Shown: positions 1 to 6,058 of the stretch, piece by piece
Numbering within the stretch: the first letter of the stretch is position 1
Layout: every line of letters begins with the position of its first letter
NCBI GenBank assembly: GCA_026770585.1
Contig: MU646476.1
Coordinates: forward strand, 114,582-124,614
Reading direction: 5' to 3'
Length of the DNA stretch: 10,033 bases
DNA from: Baffinella frigidus
Lineage: Eukaryota > Cryptophyceae > Cryptomonadales > Baffinellaceae
Translations under genes and position numbers: made by a program
The notes under the pieces: generated by a model
What the model saw: the letters and a program-made list of their open reading frames with translations, nothing else
Database searches by the model: none
What the model was told of the DNA's origin: nothing

Positions 1-230
1 CTCAGCCCCCCCACCGCCCAGATCTGCAGGAGGGAGGTCTAGTGTGAGCTTCGGTTTGACGCTCGCGGACCCTACACGCTACACCCTGCACCCTGCACCC
101 TACACCCTACACTCGCTCAGCCCCCCCACCGCCCAGATCTGCAGGAGGGAGGTCTAGTGTGAGCTTCGGTTTCACGCTTGCGGACCCTACACCCTACACC
201 CTGCACCCTTGACGGGGGGGGGGGAGGTGG
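1..230. repeat. 115-bp tandem repeat with CCCTACA/CCCTGCA runs
   Basis: A block beginning CTCAGCCCCCCCACCGCCCA recurs with a period of 115 (positions 1 and 116). Each unit ends in CCCTACA or CCCTGCA heptamers, at 64-115 and 183-211. The second unit passes into a G run (213-224). The block resembles subtelomeric satellite DNA; no gene is visible in it. The two units differ at only a few positions over about 90 bases, so the duplication is recent or homogenised. Confidence 0.85.
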
Positions 231-328
231 CTATTCGTCGGGGGATAGCGCAGTAAGTCTAAGACTCCATCCTGTGTCCCGGAATCGATGGTCTAAGTCT
301 GACTCGATCCTTCCACTCAGCAGCCACC

Positions 329-393
329 GCACCCTACACCCTGCACCCTATACCCTACACCCTACACCCTACACCCTACACTCTACACCCTAG
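329..393. repeat. CCCTACA telomere-like array
   Basis: About nine heptamers of CCCTACA with CCCTGCA and CCCTATA variants. This is a one-base variant of the CCCTAAA telomere heptamer found elsewhere in the window. It is flanked by unique sequence on both sides, so it is interstitial and not a chromosome end. A 16-base repeat, CACTCAGCAGCCACCG, lies just before it (314-329) and recurs at 458-473. Confidence 0.85.
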
Positions 394-633
394 GGCGAGG
401 AGTGTGACCACGCATAGAGCCTGCATCCACAGGTTCCCCTAAGGCCTTAAGGCATCCCACTCAGCAGCCACCGGGGGCTTCACGGATACAGTCCATCAAA
501 ACCATTTGCACTAGAATCTTATCCATTGCCCTCTAACCCAACCGGAATTCCACCTTGGATTCAAGGACAAAAGGTCCTCGGTCGCTGCCTAGTGGACTCC
601 CGAAATCGATGGTGCAAGTCGGATTTTGGGAGT
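394..633. other. Intergenic stretch without recognised gene
   Basis: No coding potential or RNA gene is seen. It contains a CCTAAGGCCTTAAGG palindrome near 437-452. A segment at 600-618 (CGAAATCGATGGTGCAAG) resembles 280-298, suggesting shared subtelomeric repeat material. Confidence 0.5.
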
Positions 634-665
634 GGGGCCTTTTTGTTGAAGGAGACTGCACCGAA
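634..665 (+). repeat. Dispersed motif TTTTTGTTGAAGGAGACTGC, first of eight copies
   Basis: The motif recurs, with small changes, at about 634-665, 934-966, 1131-1160, 1467-1496, 1556-1586, 1771-1803 and 1942-1976, and inverted at 4500-4539. It is usually preceded by GGGACC or GGGCC and followed by CCGAA, then by heptamer repeats or CTCTTTCTT. It seems to be the fixed part of a degenerate subtelomeric satellite whose variable part is TTTAGGG-like DNA. Its function is unknown. Confidence 0.8.
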
Positions 666-874
666 CCACACGAGAACGCTAGAGGGGCCTATTTAAAACC
701 GACGTGCTTTTAAAAGTGCGAATTTGTGTCCTTAAGTTTAATTTCCTCAAGGCAAGTTGACTTTTGATACGTGACTCTGCTTAAATTGCACAGTCAGGAG
801 GTTACTTTACCTTATCCTGGTACAAATATTTACAACCCCACATGTAAATAGGATCCTCCAGCATCCTCGAGTGG
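666..874. mobile_element. CCAC-ended MITE family 1, copy 1
   Basis: Terminal inverted repeats of about 30 bp: a left end reading CCACACGAGAACGCTAGAGG and a right end closing in CATCCTCGAGTGG. The 2-bp AA duplication is at 664-665 and 875-876. The satellite unit at 1971-1985 (CCGAAGCTCTTTCTT) is the matching unoccupied site. Two more copies lie at 7615-7805 (opposite orientation) and 7843-8021. The interior carries a GGTACAAAT segment shared by all three. There is no open reading frame, so it is a non-autonomous DNA transposon. Confidence 0.88.
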
Positions 875-877
875 AAG

Positions 878-1060
878 CTCTTTCTTCGGGTTAAGGTTCA
901 GGGTTCTAGGGTTCTAAGGTTTAGTTAGGGTTTTGGGTGACATTTTTGTTGAAGGAAACTGCACCGGATTGGGGTTTCCGGGTTTAGGTCCGGGGTTCTA
1001 GGGTTTATATTTAGGTTCATGGTTCTAGAGTTTATGGTTGAGAGACTGCACCGGCGCTTC
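878..1060. repeat. Degenerate heptamer repeat region
   Basis: G- and T-rich strand built of variants of GGGTTTA and GGGTTCT. It opens with CTCTTTCTTCGGGTTAAGG, the same opening as the segment at 1719-1740, and includes one copy of the GTTGAAGGAGACTGC motif. It is old interstitial telomere-like DNA with no coding capacity seen. Confidence 0.75.
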
Positions 1061-1174
1061 TAGGGTTTAGGGTTTAGGGTTTAGGGTTTAGGGTTTAGGG
1101 TTTAGGGTTTAGGCCGGACTTGGGATGTAGGGCCTTTTTGGTGAAGGAGACTGCGCCGAACCTCTTTCTTGCAG
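970..1174 (+). repeat. Left copy of inverted segmental duplication
   Basis: The segment matches the reverse complement of 4488-4674 along its whole length. The match covers the degenerate GGGTTT lead, AGAGACTGCACCGGCGCTTC, the TTTAGGG array, GGATGTAGGGCC, the GTTGAAGGAGACTGC-like motif and CTCTTTCTTGCAG. The two copies face each other about 3.3 kb apart. They differ mainly by scattered substitutions and by the number of heptamers. Confidence 0.85.
1061..1113 (+). repeat. TTTAGGG telomeric-type array
   Basis: About seven perfect head-to-tail TTTAGGG units, the telomere repeat of plants, many algae and several alveolates. The array is internal, with unique DNA on both sides. It may derive from telomere healing, or may have spread as part of the duplicated segment. 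Confidence 0.95.
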
Positions 1175-1267
1175 TCTACCTTCAGGGTTTAGCTAGGGTT
1201 TCGGGTGTGCGACCTTTCGAGGGTCGAAGGTGTAGGTAGGGTGTCACCGTCCTGTCAAAGAAGACTA

Positions 1268-1439
1268 CCACGCAAGATTCTAGGGCAGAGTGGCCCACAG
1301 GAGAAATAGTCGAATTCGACTATTTCTTAAGTTCATAAGTGGACATCCTTCCCACAGAAAAATCGAAATTTCGGAAAGTTATTACAAATTCCGTGTGAAC
1401 TGGCTTGTTTTCCCAGGTCAGCCCTACACTCTTGCGTGG
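1268..1439. mobile_element. CCAC-ended MITE family 3, copy A
   Basis: Terminal inverted repeats of about 22 bp: left CCACGCAAGATTCTAGGGCA, right closing in CTCTTGCGTGG. The target duplication is TA (1266-1267 and 1440-1441). The interior holds GAAATAGTCGAATTCGACTA, a near-perfect palindrome. It is the inverted relative of 3228-3400, with similar length (172 against 173 bp). No open reading frame of its own is credible. Confidence 0.88.
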
Positions 1440-1976
1440 TACGGATGTAGGCCTGGGGTCGCTGCAGACCGTTTTGTTGAAGGTGGCTGCACCGAATCTT
1501 CTAGGGTTTAAGGTTTAGGGTTCAGGCTTGAGGCTTTAGGTGGGGTTTAGGGGGTCAGGACAGTTTTGTTGAATGCGACTGCGCCTACATCTAAAATCGG
1601 AGATATGGGGTGGGGTAGTCATGCGGGGTTTTCTCATTCATCACAATTTGGGCAATATTCACATGCACTTTTACAAAATTCAGGGGTTTAACTATGTTGA
1701 ATGCCCCCCGCTCTTTCTTCGGGTTAAGGTTCAGGGTTCTGGAGTTCCAGGGTTCAGGAAGGGTTTCGGGTGTGGGACCTTTCTGTTGAAGGACACTGCA
1801 CCAGGTTTAGTGTTGAGGGTTTAGTGTTTAGGGTTTCGGGTTTAGTGTTGAGTGTTTAGTGCTGAGCGTTGAGTGTTGAGTGTTTGGTGTTTGGGTAGGG
1901 TTGAACGGTTAGTCTTGAGCGTTTGGTGTTTAGGGTTTGGGTGTGGGACCTTTTTGTTGAAGGAGACTGCGCCGAA
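1440..1976. repeat. Satellite and degenerate TTTAGGG region
   Basis: Four copies of the GTTGAAGGAGACTGC-like motif alternate with heptamer-like DNA. At 1805-1945 the heptamer periodicity is clear although bases vary: TTTAGTG, TTGAGGG, TTTCGGG, TTGAGTG and similar follow each other. No gene or other element is recognised. Confidence 0.75.
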
Positions 1977-1977
1977 G

Positions 1978-2155
1978 CTCTTTCTTGCAGTCCACTGCGC
2001 AGCCGTCGACACCTGCCTCGCACAGTGCGGGGTTAGGCCTTAGGGTTTAGGGTTAGGGGTTAGGGGTTGGAGGTTAGGGCGTGGGATTTAGCTGTATGGT
2101 TTACGGGCTTACGGGTTTACGGGTTTACGGGTTTGTGGGTTTCGGGTTTCGGGGT
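1978..2155 (+). repeat. Subtelomeric unit (a) with GGGTTTA/TTTACGG heptamers
   Basis: Starts with CTCTTTCTTGCAGTCCACTG and continues through GCCGTCGACACCTGCCTCGC, then GGGTTAGG-type repeats and a run of TTTACGGG units (2100-2140). Related units begin at about 2153, 2381 and 2738. The last two start with the same pyrimidine-rich CTCTTTCTTGCAG. Confidence 0.75.
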
Positions 2156-2219
2156 CCACTGCGCTGCCGTAGACACCTAACCCCTAGCACCTAAACCTCG
2201 CACAGGGGGTAAGCCTTCT

Positions 2220-2341
2220 AGCTCTGCCTGAGTCAATCTGGGCGCATCACAGCGATAAGACTGCCTGACTCGGGAAACCCCCTGAGGAATTGACTTCCGG
2301 TCTCGTCGCTTTGATGCGCCCAGATTGACTCAGGCAGAGCT
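2220..2341. mobile_element. AGCTCTGCC inverted-repeat element, palindromic copy
   Basis: 36-bp terminal arms starting AGCTCTGCCTGAGTCAATCT match at 35 of 36 positions. The same insertion appears in the tandem copy at 2443-2527, with identical left flank. There the right arm is short and the middle is in the opposite orientation. The flanks CTAG on both sides may be part of the repeat or a 4-bp duplication; they cannot be told apart because CTAG is self-complementary. Confidence 0.85.
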
Positions 2342-2442
2342 AGGGCTTGGGGTATAGGTATAGGGAAGCTCTTTCTTGCCCTCTTTCTTGCAGTCCACTG
2401 CGCAGCCGTCGACACCTGCCTCGCACAGGGGGTAAGCCTTCT

Positions 2443-2527
2443 AGCTCTGCCTGAGTCAATCTGGGCGCATCAAAGCGATAAGACCGGAAGTCAATTCCTC
2501 AGGGGTTTTCCCGAGTGGGGCAGAGCT
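2443..2527. mobile_element. AGCTCTGCC element, asymmetric sister copy
   Basis: The left 42 bases match those of 2220-2341, followed by CGGAAGTCAATTCCTCAGGG and a short right end, GGGGCAGAGCT. The middle appears in reverse complement inside 2220-2341. It may be closer to the ancestral form of the insertion. Confidence 0.8.
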
Positions 2528-2546
2528 AGAGCTTGGGGTATAGGTA

Positions 2547-2723
2547 TCCCTCAAGTGACCAGTAGGCTCCTACGCCCTACCGTAGGGCCCTAGGACCAGC
2601 CTAGGACCTCTTGGCGAGGCACTTTGGTACTAAATTTATCGGCAGGCCTATGGCGTGTCTGCTCGAACCGCACCAGCCTAGGACCTCAGGCCCCCAAATT
2701 TGGAGGCCTGGTCACTTAAGGGA
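2547..2723. mobile_element. TCCCT-ended element with 6-bp target duplication
   Basis: Terminal inverted repeats TCCCTCAAGTGACCAG (left) and CTGGTCACTTAAGGGA (right; one mismatch) are flanked by TAGGTA at 2541-2546 and 2724-2729. The tandem sister copy has a single TAGGTA at 2355-2360 with no insertion. The interior holds direct repeats of ACCAGCCTAGGACCTC around a segment at 2613-2672 that is also found at 3183-3227 plus 3401-3420. So it is itself composite. No protein is encoded. Confidence 0.87.
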
Positions 2724-2737
2724 TAGGTATAGGGAAG

Positions 2738-2876
2738 CTCTTTCTTGCAGTCTATTGAGCTGCCGTCGATACCTGCATCGCACAGGGCGGGGTTAGGCCT
2801 TAGGGTTTAGGGTTAGGGGTTAGGGGTTAGGGCTTGGGGTTTTGGTGTAGGGTTTACGGGTTTACGGGTTTAGGGA
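2738..2876 (+). repeat. Subtelomeric unit (d) with heptamers
   Basis: CTCTTTCTTGCAGTCTATTG followed by GCCGTCGATACCTGCATCGC, then GGGTTTAGGGTTAGGGG and TTTACGGG units. It closely repeats 1978-2110. Confidence 0.75.
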
Positions 2877-2960
2877 TATGATGCATTTGTTAAGGGTGTT
2901 TACGTATGATGTATTTGTTAAGGGTGTTTACGTATGATGGGTTTGTTAAGGGTGTATGAG
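2877..2960 (+). repeat. 28-bp tandem repeat, three units
   Basis: Units at 2877-2904, 2905-2932 and 2933-2960 follow the pattern TATGATGNNTTTGTTAAGGG then TGTTTACG. The third differs near its end. It directly follows the heptamer array. Confidence 0.92.
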
Positions 2961-2963
2961 CCC

Positions 2964-3078
2964 ACCGACATGGGTCGACATGCGGGCGGCTCGGTAGGAG
3001 GTTTTAGGCAATGCCGTATGCCTAACCACCCCATTTTTAGTCCGTTAGCCTACCGATATGGGTGGACACGCGGGCGGC
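2964..3078. repeat. 27-bp direct repeats flanking a half copy of the 8575-8734 element
   Basis: ACCGACATGGGTCGACATGC-type repeats at 2964-2990 and 3052-3078 flank about 61 bases. Those bases match the right half of the fold-back element at 8575-8734 (GGTAGGAGGT, TTAGGCAA, GCCTAACCACC, CGTTAGCCTA). This may be a decayed insertion or a deletion between arms. Confidence 0.65.
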
Positions 3079-3227
3079 AGGTTTTCATGGCGCAGGATGC
3101 AGGCCGGTCCACTCGAGGCTGGAAGAGGGAGCATTTTAAATGTGGGTTTTTTAAATTTAGTACCAGTCACGGGCGTGGTCTCAGGCGAGGCACTTTGGTA
3201 CTAAATTTATCGGCAGGCCGATGGCGT

Positions 3228-3400
3228 CCACGCAAGAGTGCAAGGCTGACCTGGGAAAACAAGTTAGTTCACACGGAATTTGTACCAACTTCCCGAAATT
3301 TCGATTTTTCTCTGGGGAGAATGTCAACTTATGAGACTTTCAAAATAGTCAGATCTGACTATTTTTACTACACGGCACTCTGCCCTACAATCTTGGGTGG
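3228..3400. mobile_element. CCAC-ended MITE family 3, copy B
   Basis: Ends CCACGCAAGAGTGCA and CAATCTTGGGTGG, with interior in inverse order to 1268-1439. GT duplication at 3226-3227 and 3401-3402. The related segment at 2641-2672 reads GGCGT directly joined to GTCTGCTCGAACCGCACC, which is the unoccupied site, so the 2-bp duplication is confirmed. Long reading frames crossing this region are by-products of the repeat. Confidence 0.93.
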
Positions 3401-3414
3401 GTGTCTGCTCGAAC

Positions 3415-3443
3415 CGCACCTCCGAGCACGCGTCGGAGGTGCG
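3415..3443. repeat. 11-bp-arm hairpin
   Basis: CGCACCTCCGA and TCGGAGGTGCG pair perfectly around a 7-base loop (GCACGCG). It lies just right of the family 3 insertion. Its role is unknown. Confidence 0.8.
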
Positions 3444-3466
3444 TCCACTCTCCCGCCAGCAGGTCC

Positions 3467-3552
3467 ACTGTCCCGCTATCTTAGGCTTCCGACGCGGAAG
3501 ACCAGGGTGTATATGCTATTTTAGGCATACAATGATGCTATCTTACCCTTGG
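3467..3552 (+). repeat. Dispersed 86-bp repeat D, copy 1
   Basis: Begins CTGTCCCGCTATCTTAGGC and contains the hairpin CTTCCGACGCGGAAG and GGTGTATATGCTATTTTAGG. It ends GATGCTATCTTACCCTTGG. GCTAT(C/T)TTA occurs three times within it. Further copies lie at 5131-5217 and 8361-8440. The first two are about 97% alike by eye, with unrelated flanks. It may be a small mobile unit or the core of a larger fold-back element. Confidence 0.85.
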
Positions 3553-3945
3553 GCCCCTCCAAGGTTCGCCCCCCTCTCGGTCATTTTGACTTTTCGCGAA
3601 CTGTGCGGGGGAATTCCGCGATTCTTCTCCAAAAGTGGCCGACCCGTCGCAGGTGAGGCACTTTCCCACGCCCCTTTTTTTAAAAGGAGGGTGTCTCCCG
3701 CCCCCCGAGGTTGACTCAGGGGCAGCAGCTACTGCAAAGCCACAGAGGAAGTCTCAAAATTCATGGACACGACACTAAAATTACTTGCAGGTTACCTTTT
3801 GACGAATTTTGGTCACGTCCTTGGGGTGAAAATTGCCTTTTGAGGAGAAAATGGCTCAAAAGTGTGCGACACCAGAGTGTCGCGAACTTTTTGAAACTTC
3901 CCCTGGGGCTTTCCAGTAGAGAGTGTGGGTCCCTCATCAATCTCA
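3553..3945. other. Unassigned sequence with one imperfect hairpin
   Basis: No recognised gene. At 3857-3896 an imperfect stem (CAAAAGTGTGCGACAC with GTGTCGCGAACTTTTTG, loop CAGA) is visible. Overlapping open frames on both strands here have no recognisable domain and no coding bias I can see. Confidence 0.5.
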
Positions 3946-4106
3946 ACGGTTTTAATGTAAAACCATTGGATTCAATGAAAATTACTACACATGTAAAACC
4001 ATGAGATCCAATGAAAATTACTACACACATGCTCTAATATTACTAGTAAAACTCATTGTGTGTAGTAAATTTCATTGCCAGAAAGTTTTAAATCAAAACC
4101 GTTTTC
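3946..4106 (+). mobile_element. Hairpin element E1 with TAATATTAC loop
   Basis: The inner stem CAATGAAAATTACTACACAC (from 4009) pairs with GTGTGTAGTAAATTTCATTG (to 4077). The loop (4030-4056, 27 nt) holds TAATATTAC at 4035-4043. Weaker outer arms (ACGGTTTTAATGTAAAAC against its inverse) extend the symmetry to about 3946-4106. The left arm contains a 36-bp tandem duplication (3955-3990, 3991-4026). TAATATTAC in a hairpin loop is the origin signature of geminivirus-like rolling-circle replicons. No Rep gene is present, so function is inference. Confidence 0.75.
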
Positions 4107-4183
4107 CTATAGAATCCGTGTCGTTCAGTCGTGTGCGAGTCTAGATCTGGGCCGTGGGGGGGGTCAATATTAATACTGATACT
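4107..4183. other. Short spacer, nothing recognised
   Basis: Contains a G run (4155-4162). No feature can be supported. Confidence 0.4.
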
Positions 4184-4328
4184 ATTTTATCCGGGGAAAC
4201 CTATTTTTCTTTCATTTGATGGCAACGAAAATTACTACACAATTCGTCTTTATTAGTAATATTAAAGCATTTGTGTAGTAATTTTCGTTGCCATCAAATG
4301 AAAGAAAAATAGGTTCCCCCGGATAATA
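4184..4328 (-). mobile_element. Hairpin element E2 with TAATATTAC loop (minus strand)
   Basis: Nearly perfect arms of about 58 bp (TATCCGGGGAAACC, then CTATTTTTCTTTCATTTGAT, then GGCAACGAAAATTACTACAC) close on a 28-nt loop at 4243-4270. On the minus strand the loop reads TAATATTAC (4256-4264). The inner about 20 bp of stem matches E1 and E3. The outer 35 bp or so is unrelated to them, yet pairs with itself. The loop is in the opposite orientation to that of E1. Confidence 0.85.
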
Positions 4329-4384
4329 TTATTGCCCTACACAAAACCCCCAAGCCCTGGCGCAGGATGCAGGTGAGACAACGC

Positions 4385-4477
4385 GGGACACGGTTCCGGT
4401 GTTTGGGCTTCGGATGTAGGGCCCAAACACCGGAACCGGGCTTCGGATGTAGGGCCCAAACACCGGAAACGTGTCCC
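4385..4477. repeat. 33-bp tandem units forming a palindrome
   Basis: Two 33-bp units (4405-4437, 4438-4470) starting GGGCTTCGGATGTAGGGCCC. The left lead, GGGACACGGTTCCGGTGTTT, is the inverse of the end of either unit plus GTGTCCC. The left arm can therefore pair with two alternative right arms. GGATGTAGGGCC also occurs in the satellite at 1123-1133. Confidence 0.85.
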
Positions 4478-4487
4478 TCTAGGTGGA

Positions 4488-4674
4488 CTGCAAGAAAGAG
4501 GTTCGGCGCAGTCTCCTTCACCAAAAAGGCCCTACATCCGTAGTCCCGCCTAAACCCTAAACCCTAAACCCTAAACCCTAAACCCTAGAAGCGCCGGTGC
4601 AGTCTCTCAACCATCAACTCTAGAACCCTGAACCTGAATCTAAACCCTAGAACCCTGGACCTAAACCCGGAAAC
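4488..4674 (-). repeat. Right copy of inverted segmental duplication, with CCCTAAA array
   Basis: Inverse of 970-1174. The CCCTAAA array spans 4549-4588 with about five units. It is followed by the same AGCGCCGGTGCAGTCTCT block and degenerate heptamers. Confidence 0.85.
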
Positions 4675-4925
4675 CACACCAGGACCCCGAAGAAGACCCG
4701 CCCTGGAGCGGACCTAGAAGTATCTTAAGTCAATTTTGCGATTTTCAAGGGGAATGTACTCTCCTGAGGAGTACCCCGTGATGAATGATTCTGGTACAAA
4801 ATGGTCCAATAAGTATTTTAGTGGTACAGATCCTGTCAACTTTTACGATAAAGGTTTATTCAAGATTGGCCGCAAGTCAGCTCCAGGGTGGTTACCGAGT
4901 TCGTTTCCAAAGGTCGGTTTGCATG
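4675..4925. other. Unassigned segment with end of a TTACCGAGTTCG element
   Basis: A 69-codon open frame from 4736 shows no recognisable domain and is probably chance. TTACCGAGTTCGTTTCCAAA at 4892-4911 is identical to the left end of the element at 7342-7606. The similarity continues, weaker, to about 4945. At 4819-4850 a GGTACAGATCCTGTCAACTT segment resembles 6639 and 8985. Confidence 0.55.
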
Positions 4926-4938
4926 AAGAAGTTGCCCT

Positions 4939-5087
4939 GATCTAATCTCCATACAAGTATTAATTAATTGCTTTTGGCGCAACGAAATTTACTGCACAAA
5001 CGCTCTACTATTACTTTTAGGAGCAAATCGTGCAGTAATTTTCGTTGCCGAAAAGCAATTAAATAATACTTGTATGGAGATGAGATC
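4939..5087 (+). mobile_element. Hairpin element E3 with TACTATTAC loop
   Basis: Arms of about 59 bp open with GATCTAATCTCCATACAAGT. They run inward through TTAATTGCTTTT to the shared inner stem CAACGAAATTTACTGCAC. The 32-nt loop (4998-5029) holds TACTATTAC at 5006-5014, within a minor GCTC/GAGC stem. The inner stem shows compensatory change against E2 (CTGCAC/GTGCAG against CTACAC/GTGTAG). The outer arms differ from E1 and E2. Confidence 0.85.
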
Positions 5088-5107
5088 GGGCTACTCCCTG
5101 GTAGAAA

Positions 5108-5217
5108 TCTAATTTCGGAACAAGACAGAAACTGTCCCGCTATCTTAGGCTTCCGACGCGGAAGATCAGGGTGTATATGCTATTTTAGGCATACAGTGAT
5201 GCTATCTTACCCTTGGA
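5108..5217 (+). repeat. Repeat D, copy 2, with shared left lead
   Basis: AATTTCGGAACAAGACAGAA precedes the 87-bp D core at 5131-5217. The same lead and core occur at 8342-8440, where the lead forms part of a long inverted-repeat arm. Copy 1 (3467) has only the core. Confidence 0.85.
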
Positions 5218-5230
5218 AATGTGCTCGGTA

Positions 5231-5353
5231 CCACGCCAGAGGGCTCGAGGGAAACCGACGCATGGTCCACGCCAGAGCTGGCGTCGTTGACTTAATTCAG
5301 GGAAATTCCTCTGAAAGATGTCAAAAGTGGATGTTTCGAGCCCTCTGGCGTGG
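5231..5353. mobile_element. CCAC-ended MITE family H, copy 1
   Basis: Perfect 18-bp terminal repeats, CCACGCCAGAGGGCTCGA and its inverse. TA duplication at 5229-5230 and 5354-5355. The interior contains a second CCACGCCAG start and CGCCAGAGCTGGCG, a small palindrome. The related copy at 6997-7122 has almost the same length. Confidence 0.92.
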
Positions 5354-5399
5354 TAAGTCCACTTCGGGGGAGTGCGGACTTCTCCCTGGGTGCGCGGGG

Positions 5400-5455
5400 C
5401 TAGGGTTTGGGGTTGAGGGTTGAGGGGTTCTGGTTTAGGGGTTCGGGTTCAGGGG
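5400..5455 (-). repeat. Degenerate heptamers at the end of the kelch exon
   Basis: On the minus strand: CCCTGAACCCGAACCCC and further CCCTAAA-like units, ending CCCTAG. The repeat supplies the stop codon of the open frame that continues from the kelch exon. Confidence 0.8.
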
Positions 5456-6058
5456 TGAAGGGTCCCACCATGGTCCAGTCCTCCCCGTTGCTTGTGCTCC
5501 AGACGTCCTGCCAAGGCGTGCTGCGTTGAGAGGCAGAGAGAGACAGGATGTTCCCCCAGGGGAAAACATCCGCGCGCGCTCTCTCTCCCCCTCTCCCTCT
5601 CTCCCGTATCTGCCTCCGAGACAGGGAGCAGCGGCTGGCTGAGCACCGGCGAGCGGCTGGCACGTCCACACGGAAGGACACGGACTCTCTAGAGATGCGC
5701 ATCGCGGCAGTTGATGGATGGCGGGGAATGTGCAGTCCTGTGAGCCGGGGGGGTTGGGGGAAGCGCTCACCCGCAGCAGCGTGGAGTCTGCGCCCCCCCC
5801 CCCCTGTCCCCCGTAGACGAACAACGTCCCGCTATCGCTCACCACCGCGCCCATATCGCTCCTGCCACTCCACGGCGCGACCTCCTTGGTCTGGTTCCAC
5901 ATGGGCCTTTCCGTGCCTTTCGGCGACTCCGTGCACATGAAGTCCAGCCTCACCGTCCATGGGGATCTTTGGTTGTCCTGCGCCACTCCGCTGCCCACCA
6001 GACACCCAAGAAGCCCCACCCCCAGCAACGCTCGCTGTAGCCATCTCGCTGACACCAT
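5400..6058 (-). CDS. Secreted kelch-repeat protein, first two exons (partial or truncated)
   Basis: Exon 1 is 6058-5771 (96 codons). The start gives a signal peptide: MVSARWLQR, then hydrophobic ALLGVGLLGCLVGSGVA, with likely cleavage after Ala26. A kelch-type motif follows at about residues 61-84 (APWSGRSDMGAVV, LFVYGG), with a possible N-glycosylation site NQT at 55. The donor CGG|GTGAGC at 5770 and acceptor TTGGCAG|GACGTC at 5507 give a phase-0 intron of 263 bp. Splicing joins LLR to DVWSTSNGEDWTMVG, completing the expected kelch order GG...DVW...W. The open frame then enters heptamer repeats and stops at 5400-5402, giving about 131 residues, much shorter than a full kelch propeller. Either an intron begins near ATG|GTGGGA (about 5471), with further exons outside or far left, or the gene is truncated. 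The partner or substrate is unknown. It shares a 110-bp divergent promoter gap with the gene at 6169. Confidence 0.72.
5547..5572. repeat. Intronic hairpin
   Basis: GGATGTT and AACATCC with inner CCCC/GGGG pair across a short centre, inside the intron of the kelch gene. The rest of the intron is purine/pyrimidine-biased (GAGAGA on the minus strand). Confidence 0.7.

Larger units (their letters stand above)
2153..2750 (+). repeat. Tandem segmental duplication carrying elements
   Basis: Two diverged copies (about 2153-2380 and 2391-2750) share this order: CAGTCCACTGCGC, a CTCGCACAGGGGGTAAGC segment, an AGCTCTGCC inverted-repeat element, GCTTGGGGTATAGGTA, AGGGAAGCTCTTTCTTG. The second copy alone carries a further insertion at 2547-2723, so the first serves as its unoccupied site. 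The duplication therefore came before that insertion. Confidence 0.8.

Noticed and set aside
228-330. tRNA-like fold (GGTGGCT ... AGCCACC)
   Set aside because: The ends pair, but there is no T-arm consensus (GGTTCGAATCC type), the length is too great and no anticodon arm can be drawn.
1-400. True chromosome end
   Set aside because: CCCTACA arrays are interrupted by unique DNA and oriented without a continuous terminal tract, so they are interstitial.
2877-2960. CRISPR-like array
   Set aside because: Units are contiguous tandem repeats with no spacers, in eukaryotic DNA.
2934-3524. 196-codon open frame
   Set aside because: It crosses direct repeats, a family 3 MITE and repeat D, has no recognisable domain, and exists only because the repeats lack stops.
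4736-4945. 69-codon open frame
   Set aside because: No recognisable family, and it ends inside the arm of hairpin E3 and the TTACCGAG element remnant; chance is the simpler reading.
4009-5087. Integrated CRESS virus genome
   Set aside because: Only the hairpin and nonamer are present; there is no Rep or capsid reading frame in the window, so only an origin-like element can be claimed.
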